Below, piece by piece: positions 1 through 6,193 of a stretch of DNA of 10,528 nucleotides. The notes under the pieces were generated by a model that ran no database searches, was not told where the DNA came from, and worked only from the letters and a program-made list of their open reading frames with translations. This DNA is from Thermoflexus sp. Lineage in GTDB: Bacteria; Chloroflexota; Anaerolineae; B4-G1; DUEL01. The stretch spans positions 1 through 10,528 of the forward strand of contig JAPYWT010000045.1 of assembly GCA_028276215.1 (NCBI GenBank), written 5' to 3'. Every line of letters begins with the position of its first letter. The first letter of the stretch is position 1. The translations under genes were made by a program, and so were the position numbers.

Positions 1-680
1 TGGAGATCAGTTCAGACTGGCCAGTGGGCGACTTCCACATCCTGGGACTGTATGTGGACCCCTGGGATGGGCCGTTCAATGAGTGCATGCAGTCTATGAA
101 GGCCGCCCGTTTACAGCGGGCCCGGAAAATGCTGGAACGACTGGCAGCCCTGGGGATGCCCCTGGAATGGGATGAAGTCGTCCGTTTCTGCAACGGAAAT
201 TGCACCATCGGACGGCTCCACATCGCCCGCGCAATGGTCCACCGGGGTTATGTTCCCGATGTCCATCAGGCCTTCCAGCACTATATCGGCCGGGACGGGC
301 CAGCGTATGTACCCCGGTTGCGGATGACGCCGGTGGAGGTCATCGGTTTGATCCGACGGGCGGGGGGTGTGGCTGTACTGGCCCATCCCGCCGCCTCCGG
401 CCTGGTGGAGCACATCCCGACCCTGGCTTCACTGGGTCTGCAGGGCGTGGAGGTCTGGTATCCCGCCCATTCTCCCGAGGATGTCCGGGCGCTGTTGCGG
501 CTGGCTCGCCAACACCGCCTGCTTGTGACCGGAGGAAGCGATTTTCACGGCTTCGGGTTGGGTGCGGGGGCACCGCTGGGATCGGTGAGTGTGTCCCTGC
601 GGGTGCTCCGGCAACTGCAGCGGGCAGCCGAACTGGTCCGACAACCCGGGGAGATGGCCATTTTCCCTGTGGCGGCGTAG
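1..680 (+). CDS. PHP-domain metal-dependent phosphoesterase (TrpH/YciV-like), 5'-truncated
   Basis: The C-terminal ~226 codons are visible. The reading frame is open to the left edge (first full codon at base 3), so the GTG at 24 is probably internal. The family is metal-dependent phosphoesterases; the characterised member YciV (RNase AM) trims RNA 5' ends and hydrolyses 3',5'-bisphosphonucleotides. Visible hallmarks are HILGLYVDP near the left edge, the GRLHIARAMVHRGYVPDV segment, a GRDGPAYVP insert, the metal-ligand strand VAVLAHP, GVEVWYP, and the C-terminal GGSDFHG containing a conserved Asp/His pair. The usual N-terminal DxHxHS metal motif lies outside the window. The gene ends with TAG at 678-680 and converges on holB. 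The substrate cannot be told from sequence; a bisphosphonucleotidase or 5'-3' RNase role is the family-based guess. Confidence 0.85.
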   Translation, partial: EISSDWPVGDFHILGLYVDPWDGPFNECMQSMKAARLQRARKMLERLAALGMPLEWDEVVRFCNGNCTIGRLHIARAMVHRGYVPDVHQAFQHYIGRDGPAYVPRLRMTPVEVIGLIRRAGGVAVLAHPAASGLVEHIPTLASLGLQGVEVWYPAHSPEDVRALLRLARQHRLLVTGGSDFHGFGLGAGAPLGSVSVSLRVLRQLQRAAELVRQPGEMAIFPVAA

Positions 681-703
681 CCGCCAGAACGGCATGGTTA
701 TGC

Positions 704-736
704 TTTTCCGGCGGTGGCTCTGCCACCGCCGGAAAA
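704..736. terminator. Perfect 15-bp hairpin between convergent genes (likely bidirectional terminator)
   Basis: The arm TTTTCCGGCGGTGGC at 704-718 is followed by a 3-base loop (719-721) and its exact complement at 722-736. The GC-rich core is flanked by A/T runs within the stem, and TTT follows on the + strand. It lies between the + strand stop at 680 and the - strand holB stop at 744, where a shared terminator is expected. The trailing T tract is short, so efficiency is uncertain. A smaller 6-bp hairpin (671-676 with 680-685) overlaps the upstream stop codon. Confidence 0.6.
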
Positions 737-743
737 TTTCCCG

Positions 744-1736
744 CTACAGGTCAAACCCCAGCAGAACCTCCAGCGTCAACTGGGGGTTGGCGTTGCGGCG
801 CAGACGGTCCATCGCCGTCCGAGTGGCCTGGATTCGGGCGACGACCTGAGCGGGCGTGAACCGGGTCGCCATCTGCTCCAGGCAGGCCCGCTGGTCCAGG
901 TTGGTCAGCAAAGATTCCCCTCCCCGGTCCTCTCTGACGCCTCCCGCCAGCAGGAGAATGTCCCGCCACCATCCGGCCCAGAGGTCCAGGGCTTCCTGGG
1001 CCGCTTCGGGGTCGCGCGCCAGTTCTGCCGCGTAGCGGAAGCGGTCCGTCAGCGGGGCCCGCAGCAGCGCGACCATTTCGTCTATCCGTTGCTGCCGCCG
1101 CCGGAGAAGGTCGGGTTCGGTGGCGGCCCGCACGGCCCAACCCAATCGCCCCCCGCTGAGGTGTGCCAGCAGGCGCGCCGTTTCGGCATCCACTCCCCAC
1201 CGCGTCTGCAGCGCACTGGCAATCTGCGGCACAGGGATCGGGCGGAGCGGAATCACCTGACAGCGGGATACAATTGTCGGCAGAAGCGAATCGGTATCGG
1301 GGGCCAGCAGAATCAGGACAACAAAATCAGGTGGCTCTTCCAGGGTCTTGAGCAGCGCGTTGGCCGCCGAAGGGGTGGCCTGGTCAAAGCGGTCCAGGAT
1401 AGCGACCCGGTGGGTGGCCATGTTGGGCGTCAGGGAGAGATGGCGCTGGAGTTCCCGGACCTGTTCCACCTTCAGCCGCCCTGCCTCCGACTCCGGCTGC
1501 ACCCAGAAGAGGTCGGGATGGTTGCCGCTGGCGGCCAGGTGACAGGACCGGCACTCCCCGCAGGGGCGCGGGTCCCCCTGGCAGAGGAGAGCAGAGGCCA
1601 GCGCCCTTGCCAGCGTCCCCTTACCGACGCCCGGCGGGCCGGTGAATAAGTACGCGTGGGAAAGTTCCCCCTCCTCCAGCGCCTGCCGGAGGAGGTGGAC
1701 CGCCCATTCATGCCCGATGATGCCCCAGTTTTCCAT
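744..1736 (-). CDS. holB: DNA polymerase III delta' subunit
   Basis: This 330-aa protein is the delta' subunit of the clamp loader, which with DnaX and delta opens and loads the beta sliding clamp on DNA. The N-terminus (GIIGHEWAVHLLRQAL, then SHAYLFTG) is typical of the family. Walker A is GPPGVGKGT at 33-41. Four cysteines at 52, 59, 62 and 65 (CGECRSC region) form the zinc module. The segment VAILDRFDQAT followed by ANALLKTLEEPP is at about 111-135, and the SRC sensor is at 157-159. The C-terminal ~130 residues are helical, as in delta'. Length fits the family, and it lacks the QxLYRKYRP start of DnaX. The P-loop is intact, unlike in E. coli delta'. The ATG at 1736 matches the family start, but no Shine-Dalgarno sequence precedes it. 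The gene follows rlmB after a 264-base repeat-filled gap, so it may be distally co-transcribed or have its own start. Confidence 0.92.
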   Translation of the reverse strand: MENWGIIGHEWAVHLLRQALEEGELSHAYLFTGPPGVGKGTLARALASALLCQGDPRPCGECRSCHLAASGNHPDLFWVQPESEAGRLKVEQVRELQRHLSLTPNMATHRVAILDRFDQATPSAANALLKTLEEPPDFVVLILLAPDTDSLLPTIVSRCQVIPLRPIPVPQIASALQTRWGVDAETARLLAHLSGGRLGWAVRAATEPDLLRRRQQRIDEMVALLRAPLTDRFRYAAELARDPEAAQEALDLWAGWWRDILLLAGGVREDRGGESLLTNLDQRACLEQMATRFTPAQVVARIQATRTAMDRLRRNANPQLTLEVLLGFDL

Positions 1737-1756
1737 TGCAGAGCAAAATCAAAATC

Positions 1757-1800
1757 CACGAAGGACACGAAGGGCACGAAGGACACGAAGGGCACGAAGG
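1757..1800. repeat. Tandem CACGAAGG array (5 units, 9-nt period)
   Basis: Four full CACGAAGG-plus-one-base units and a final CACGAAGG run head to tail. The ninth base alternates A, G, A, G, giving an 18-nt higher-order period. A T-run follows at 1801-1807. The array ends about 20 bases from the holB start codon, so on the - strand it forms the holB leader as CCTTCGTG units. Its first 19 bases with flank (1754-1772) are exactly complementary to 1970-1988. Confidence 0.9.
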
Positions 1801-1815
1801 TTTTTTTATTTCTTC

Positions 1816-1937
1816 GTAACGACCTACCAGGGGGCCTCCGGGCAAGCGCCATTGAAGATGCAGCGAAGGCGTGCCCCTGTAGCGCAGGCCGCCAGGCCTG
1901 CATGCAGGCTGACAGCCTGCGCTACATTACTTGCAAA
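1816..1937. repeat. Dispersed ~122-bp repeat, copy A
   Basis: This copy aligns along its whole length with 7509-7631 at roughly 85% identity by eye, with small indels only in the centre. It contains a perfect 12-bp inverted repeat, TGTAGCGCAGGC (1878-1889) with GCCTGCGCTACA (1915-1926), enclosing the palindrome CCTGCATGCAGG, so it can form a strong hairpin or cruciform. The left end GTAACGACCTAC matches the terminal repeat of copy B, but the right terminal repeat is absent. It sits between two oppositely oriented CACGAAGG-type arrays in the rlmB-holB gap. No coding function is supported. Confidence 0.85.
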
Positions 1938-1939
1938 AT

Positions 1940-1988
1940 CTTCGTGATACTTCGTGGATCAACGTGATGCTTCGTGTCCTTCGTGGAT
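1940..1988. repeat. Irregular CTTCGTG array, inverted relative to 1757-1800
   Basis: CTTCGTG occurs at 1940, 1950, 1970 and 1979 with GATC/GATAC spacers. The last 19 bases (1970-1988) are the exact reverse complement of 1754-1772, so this array and the left one bracket repeat copy A as a long inverted repeat. It ends 12 bases before the rlmB stop codon. Confidence 0.85.
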
Positions 1989-2000
1989 CAACCTCTGTGC

Positions 2001-2762
2001 CTATCGGCGTTCTGTTCTTTGAGTCGCTGCCCGCTGTCGCCAGGCCTCGTAGAGGACAATGGAGCCAGCGACGGCCGCGTTGAGGGAGGTGACGTTTCCG
2101 ACCATGGGGAGTTGAACCATCCGGTCGCACCGTTCCTGAACCAGCCGGCGCAGGCCCTCCCCTTCGCTGCCGATCACCAGGGCCAGGGGGCCAGTGAGGT
2201 CTGCCTGGTCGTACCTCTGGGCACCCCGTACGGCTTCCAATCCAACCACCCAGATGTCGCGCGCCTTCAGCCGTTCTATGGTCTCCGGCAGATTGGGCAC
2301 CTGGGCGATCCGGAGGTGCTCGGCCGCCCCGGCGGAGGTGTGCACCACCGCCGGGGTGATCCCGACAGCCCGGCGTTGCTGGATTACCACACCGTGGACG
2401 CCAACGGCCTCGGCGGTGCGCAGGAGCGTGCCGACATTTTGCGGGTCCTGCAGGAGGTCCAGGAGGAGCAGGAAGGGGGGCTCAGAGCGCCGCGCGCTCT
2501 CGGCCAAAATGTCCTCCAGATCAGCGTATGGGTACTCGCTGGCCTCCAGGGCCACTCCCTGATGGTTGGCTTCCCCCATCCAGTCCAGATGGCGGCGGGG
2601 GACGCGTTCTACTGGCACCCCGGCCCGTTCTGCCAGGGTCAGGATGTCGTCCACGATGTCCGTCGCGCGGACGGTATCGGCGACCATCAGTCGGAAGAAC
2701 TGTCGCCGCCGGGCCCGCAACGACTCATAGACCGCGTTGCGACCGTAGAGGGTTTCACGCAT
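2001..2762 (-). CDS. rlmB: 23S rRNA 2'-O-ribose methyltransferase, SpoU/TrmH family (RlmB-like)
   Basis: This 253-aa SPOUT enzyme probably methylates the 2'-OH of a guanosine in the 23S rRNA peptidyl-transferase region (Gm2251 in E. coli) using SAM. The N-terminal L30e-like substrate domain opens with ETLYGRNAVYESLRA and carries the HQGVAL hallmark at 67-72. The knotted SPOUT domain has motif 1 DPQNVGTLLRT (106-116, Arg115), motif 2 VIGSEGEGL (196-204) and motif 3 LPMVGNVTSLNAAVA (218-232). Length and start match RlmB. The ATG overlaps the end of the upstream methyltransferase by 8 bases (2755-2762) with only a weak Shine-Dalgarno sequence, which suggests translational coupling. TrmH (tRNA Gm18) or another SpoU enzyme is possible, but the YGRNAV start and proximity to cysS favour RlmB. 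Confidence 0.88.
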   Translation of the reverse strand: MRETLYGRNAVYESLRARRRQFFRLMVADTVRATDIVDDILTLAERAGVPVERVPRRHLDWMGEANHQGVALEASEYPYADLEDILAESARRSEPPFLLLLDLLQDPQNVGTLLRTAEAVGVHGVVIQQRRAVGITPAVVHTSAGAAEHLRIAQVPNLPETIERLKARDIWVVGLEAVRGAQRYDQADLTGPLALVIGSEGEGLRRLVQERCDRMVQLPMVGNVTSLNAAVAGSIVLYEAWRQRAATQRTERR

Positions 2763-4683
2763 AAGACTCAGGAAACAGAGAGTAATTCAGGCCATTGTCA
2801 CCCTTAGAGATAATGGCGTATGAGAAGGGCTCCTGATCCAGCATTGCCTGGAAGCACCCCTTTGCCGGCTTTTCGGATTTCCGACGCATTTCTATGATTT
2901 GTAAACCACCTTGTTCGGCCAGTGCAGGGAAGTTAGGGAGGGCGAGAGACCAGGGAGAAATTTCTTTCAACCATTGGATCAGGCCACTGAGCCGCTCCCA
3001 ATCTTCCTGTCGGGTCGGGTCCAGTTGCTGGGCCTGAGCTCTGCGCCGGGTATAGGGGGATCGGGCACCCAGTCCCAATCTGGTCATTTCCTCGTCAAAC
3101 TGGATTCCCCATTCCATCAGCCGGCGCGGCGAGATAGAAAGCAGAATGCGGCAGAAAGGATATAACGGGGAATCCTCCTCAGAACCTCCCAGCCATTCCA
3201 GCCACTCCATTGCGTTGCGCAGGTATGTGAATGCGCTCTGCATAGCGGAATCCACATTGAGCAGAACGGGGAGAAACTCCCGGGAAAGACGCATCTCCGT
3301 TTCCCGCCATTCCGGATGCCAGGCACTGAGACAGGCCAGGAGCAGGTGCAACGTCCCGAACGGATATTTACGGCCGAAATCTTCCGCCGTCACGCCCCGC
3401 AATAGATTGGGGTTCAGGGAGTGCTGGTGCCCCGGAATTGGAATGTCCTTTTGCCACTGAAGGATGTGATGCCCAACGCTGGGGATTTCCACCCGGTAAA
3501 TGTCGTGGTCCAGGAAGACCACATTTCCTGAAAAAATATCCACCCCGGATTGTACCCACAGGTGCTGGGCGTCGTAGAAACCCACCAGTTGCCAGTTCCG
3601 CAGGGATTCCATCAACATGGCCGACACCAGGCCGTCCAGGTCCAGGCTGGTGACCATCAAATGGCCCGGTTCGTCCAGCCAGGGGAAACGCTCCCGAATC
3701 TGGGCGTAACTCGCAGGCTCTATTCGCTCCTCTTTTCCAGCATTCTGACCACCCTGGTAGACCACGTTTTCGTCCTTCAGGGACAGCAGCGGGAGTCTCA
3801 TTTGCTGAGGGTAAGCTCGCCCATAGAGGTAATCCCGGTCCTGAACGGGTACCTTCTCAAAAATAGCAACCAGCTGCTGGCGGAGATGTAGGGGCTCCTG
3901 GATCCTCCGCCTGGCAATCTCTATATACTTCTGCTGGACATCATACCCCACGTAATGTCGGCCCAGGGCACGAGCAACTTTGGCCGTCGTCCCGATGCCC
4001 ACAAACGGGTCCAGGACCGTATCGCCGGGGTAAGAGAACATCCGGATCAGGCGGTAGGGAATTTCCTCTGGGAAGGGGCAGGGGTGCGGGAGAGTATTGG
4101 GTGGAACCGGCGCGATATGCCAGACATTGTTGGCAATTTCCCGCTTGAAGAGGTCGTCTATCTCAAAGGCGGCAGATTCTTTTTCCCCCATCTTGCGCCC
4201 CTGGTGGATCGGCGGGCCCTCCTTGCGGAAAATCAAGATGGACTCGGTCATAATGTTCGGGTAATAGTAGCCTGGATAGGGTTGCTGGATGGTAACTCCC
4301 GCTCGTTTTACCCCTCCGGTGACCTTATGCCAGATGATTTCGTCGTGGAACAGGTATCCCAGGCGGTCGGTCATCAGTGTTGCAAGGTGATGGCGGACCG
4401 GATAGTGCCGCCCGTTCAGGAGCACGGTGCCGATGACCACCGCGCAGAACCCTCCCGGTTTCAGAACCCGATAAACCTCCGCGAAACAACGCTGCAGCCA
4501 GTCCAGGTATTCTTCATAAGGGCCTCCCTGACGGGTCCGATACCACGCGGTGGGGTCCTCCACATGCTGTTCATAATCAATCGCATTCCAGTAGGGAGGG
4601 CTGGTCACCACCAGATCCACGGCATCGTCGGGCACTTCGTCCATATGTTCGCAGGATTTGCAGTAGAGGCGATCCCTCCACAT
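2755..4683 (-). CDS. Beta-class DNA methyltransferase fused to a DHH-like C-terminal domain
   Basis: This 642-aa protein has a SAM-dependent DNA (N4-cytosine or N6-adenine) methyltransferase domain at about 1-265. The opening LYCKSCEHMDEVPDDAVDLVV leads to catalytic motif IV TSPPYW (27-32). KPGG follows at 76-79, then PHPCPFPEEIP near 199-209, and the SAM-binding DPFVGIGTT (225-233) with VGYDVQQKYIEIARRRI. Motif IV before motif I marks the beta class. After a linker, residues ~340-450 form a second domain with DLDGLVSA (348-355), VGFYD (367-371), VVFLDHD (388-394) and GHH (404-406), resembling DHH phosphoesterase metal motifs. Residues 450-642 are mostly helical and unrecognised. The ATG is one base after the cysS stop. 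Sampled lines of the gene are 42-55% GC, against 73% in a sampled line of cysS, hinting at acquisition. The methyltransferase call is firm; the second domain is inference. Confidence 0.85.
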   Translation of the reverse strand: MWRDRLYCKSCEHMDEVPDDAVDLVVTSPPYWNAIDYEQHVEDPTAWYRTRQGGPYEEYLDWLQRCFAEVYRVLKPGGFCAVVIGTVLLNGRHYPVRHHLATLMTDRLGYLFHDEIIWHKVTGGVKRAGVTIQQPYPGYYYPNIMTESILIFRKEGPPIHQGRKMGEKESAAFEIDDLFKREIANNVWHIAPVPPNTLPHPCPFPEEIPYRLIRMFSYPGDTVLDPFVGIGTTAKVARALGRHYVGYDVQQKYIEIARRRIQEPLHLRQQLVAIFEKVPVQDRDYLYGRAYPQQMRLPLLSLKDENVVYQGGQNAGKEERIEPASYAQIRERFPWLDEPGHLMVTSLDLDGLVSAMLMESLRNWQLVGFYDAQHLWVQSGVDIFSGNVVFLDHDIYRVEIPSVGHHILQWQKDIPIPGHQHSLNPNLLRGVTAEDFGRKYPFGTLHLLLACLSAWHPEWRETEMRLSREFLPVLLNVDSAMQSAFTYLRNAMEWLEWLGGSEEDSPLYPFCRILLSISPRRLMEWGIQFDEEMTRLGLGARSPYTRRRAQAQQLDPTRQEDWERLSGLIQWLKEISPWSLALPNFPALAEQGGLQIIEMRRKSEKPAKGCFQAMLDQEPFSYAIISKGDNGLNYSLFPESYA

Positions 4684-4684
4684 T

Positions 4685-6139
4685 TCACATTTCCAATCGC
4701 CATGTCGGCCCTTCGGGTCGGTCCTCCACGATGATGCCCAGTTCCGCCAGGCGCTGGCGGATGGCGTCGGCGCGCGCCCATTCCTTCGCCGCCCGATACT
4801 CCTGCCGGATGCTCAGAATCAGGTCCATCAGCCCATCCACCAGCCCGCTGCGTACCTCCGGCGGCTCCAGTTGGTCGGGAATGATGCCCAGAATCTGGCC
4901 CCCCAGTTCGCTGAACATCTGGTCTATGACGGCGAGGGTCCCATGGTTGATGGGCTGCCCGGAATCCAGCATCCGGTTGACCGTCCGCGCCAGTTCGTGG
5001 AGCGTCGCCATGGCCTTCGGGGTGTTGAAGTCGTCATCCATCGCCGCCAGGAAGGCCTCCCGATAGGGGTCCAGGTCGGCCATGTAGGACAGGTCGGCGG
5101 TCCCTTCGGGCATTGTGGTCTCTTTCATCCGGGCGCGCACCGCGCGGACGGTGTTGTGGAGGCGGCGGATGCCCTGCTCGGCGGCCTGCATCGCCTCGCG
5201 GGAGTAATCCAGTGTCCCCCGGTAGTGGGCGGAGAGAATGAAGGCCCGGATGACTTCCGGACGGTAGAGTTTCAGGGCGTCCTTGATGGTCAGGAAGTTG
5301 CCCAGACTCTTGCTCATCTTGACCCCGTCCACCGTCAGGGAGCCGGTGAGAATCCAGTAACGGGCGAACGGTTTGCCGGTGAGGGCCTCCGCCTGGGCAA
5401 TCTCGCACTCGTTGTGGGGGAAGATGTTCTCCAGCCCGCCGCCGTGAATGTCAAAGGTCTCCCCCAGGTATTTGGTGGCCATCACGGAGCACTCAATATG
5501 CCAGCCGGGGTAGCCCCAGCCCCAGGGCGAGGGCCAGCGCAGGATGTGCTCCGGCTCCGCGCGCTTCCAGAGGGCGAAGTCCGCCGGATGGCGTTTCTCC
5601 TCCCGTACCTCCACCCGTGCCCCCGGTTCCAGTTCCTCCACCTTCCGACCGGAGAGTTTGCCGTATTCGGGGAACTTCTCCACCGAGAAGTAGACGTTGC
5701 CGTCCACCTCGTAGGCATATCCCTTTTCAATCAGCGCCTTGATCCACTCAATCTGTTCCGGGATGTGGGCGCTGGCGCGGGGGGAGATATTCGGGCGGAC
5801 AACCCCCAGCGCGTCCATGTCCTCAAAGTAGGAACGGGTGTACATTTCCACCAGTTCCATCGGTTCCACCCGTTCCCGCCGGGCACCTTTGAGGATGCGG
5901 TCCTCCCCGGTATCCAGCAAGTGGCCCACGTCGGTGATGTTCTGGACGTAGCGGACTTTGTAGCCCAGGAAGCGGAGGTACCGCACCACCACGTCCATCG
6001 CGACGTAGAGTTTGGCGTGGCCCAGGTGGGCATGGTCGTAGACGGTGGGGCCGCAGACGTACATGTGCACCCGTCCGCGCTCCAGAGGTTTGAAGACCTC
6101 CTTCTGACGGGTCAGATAGTTATAGACCTGCAGAGCCAT
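4685..6139 (-). CDS. cysS: Cysteinyl-tRNA synthetase
   Basis: This 484-aa class I synthetase charges tRNA-Cys with cysteine in the cytoplasm. The zinc-ligand Cys29 is in YVCGPTVYD, and the HIGH-type motif is HLGHA at 38-42. The other zinc-site segments are GWHIECS and FPHNECEIAQ, and KMSKS occurs in VDGVKMSKSLGNF. The C-terminal DALR-type helical domain includes DDDFNTPKA. I chose the ATG at 6139 because AAGGAGGAGGAG lies directly upstream and MALQVYNYLTRQKE matches the family start; the open frame continues 8 codons further to 6163 without support. The gene lies 53 bases downstream of the PIN/TRAM gene, and its TGA is one base from the methyltransferase ATG. All catalytic motifs are intact and the length is typical. 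Confidence 0.97.
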   Translation of the reverse strand: MALQVYNYLTRQKEVFKPLERGRVHMYVCGPTVYDHAHLGHAKLYVAMDVVVRYLRFLGYKVRYVQNITDVGHLLDTGEDRILKGARRERVEPMELVEMYTRSYFEDMDALGVVRPNISPRASAHIPEQIEWIKALIEKGYAYEVDGNVYFSVEKFPEYGKLSGRKVEELEPGARVEVREEKRHPADFALWKRAEPEHILRWPSPWGWGYPGWHIECSVMATKYLGETFDIHGGGLENIFPHNECEIAQAEALTGKPFARYWILTGSLTVDGVKMSKSLGNFLTIKDALKLYRPEVIRAFILSAHYRGTLDYSREAMQAAEQGIRRLHNTVRAVRARMKETTMPEGTADLSYMADLDPYREAFLAAMDDDFNTPKAMATLHELARTVNRMLDSGQPINHGTLAVIDQMFSELGGQILGIIPDQLEPPEVRSGLVDGLMDLILSIRQEYRAAKEWARADAIRQRLAELGIIVEDRPEGPTWRLEM

Positions 6140-6140
6140 T

Positions 6141-6152
6141 CTCCTCCTCCTT
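6141..6152 (-). promoter_or_regulatory. Strong Shine-Dalgarno deciding the cysS start
   Basis: On the - strand AAGGAGGAGGAG precedes ATG at 6139 by one base, placing AGGAGG at normal spacing. It selects the ninth codon of the open frame as the true start of cysS. Confidence 0.8.
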
Positions 6153-6158
6153 ACTTCT

Positions 6159-6193
6159 TGCATCCTGCATCTTGTATCCTGCGTCCTGCATCC
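6159..6193. repeat. Tandem TGCATCC repeat (5 units, 7-nt period)
   Basis: The units are TGCATCC, TGCATCT, TGTATCC, TGCGTCC and TGCATCC, fully contiguous. The array fills most of the 53-base gap between the PIN/TRAM stop codon and cysS, and its last base is part of that stop codon. It is in the transcribed - strand spacer, where it reads as GGATGCA units. Confidence 0.88.

Noticed and set aside
714..1649. A 311-codon + strand frame opposite holB
   Set aside because: It is antisense to a complete delta' subunit and starts inside the terminator hairpin.
1757..1800. CRISPR array
   Set aside because: Units are 9 bases with no unique spacers, so this is a simple tandem repeat.
1801..1813. Rho-independent terminator at the T-run after the CACGAAGG array
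   Set aside because: The upstream array is a direct repeat and cannot form a stem by itself, and no + strand gene leads into it.
1656..1967. + strand frames across the rlmB-holB gap, with a similar one at 7326-7607
   Set aside because: They share sequence only because both cross the dispersed repeat and the tandem arrays; there is no ribosome-binding site or protein family signal.
2755..4683. Complete restriction-modification locus
   Set aside because: No separate restriction endonuclease, specificity subunit or helicase lies in the window; the neighbours are housekeeping genes, so only the fused C-terminal domain could supply a second activity.
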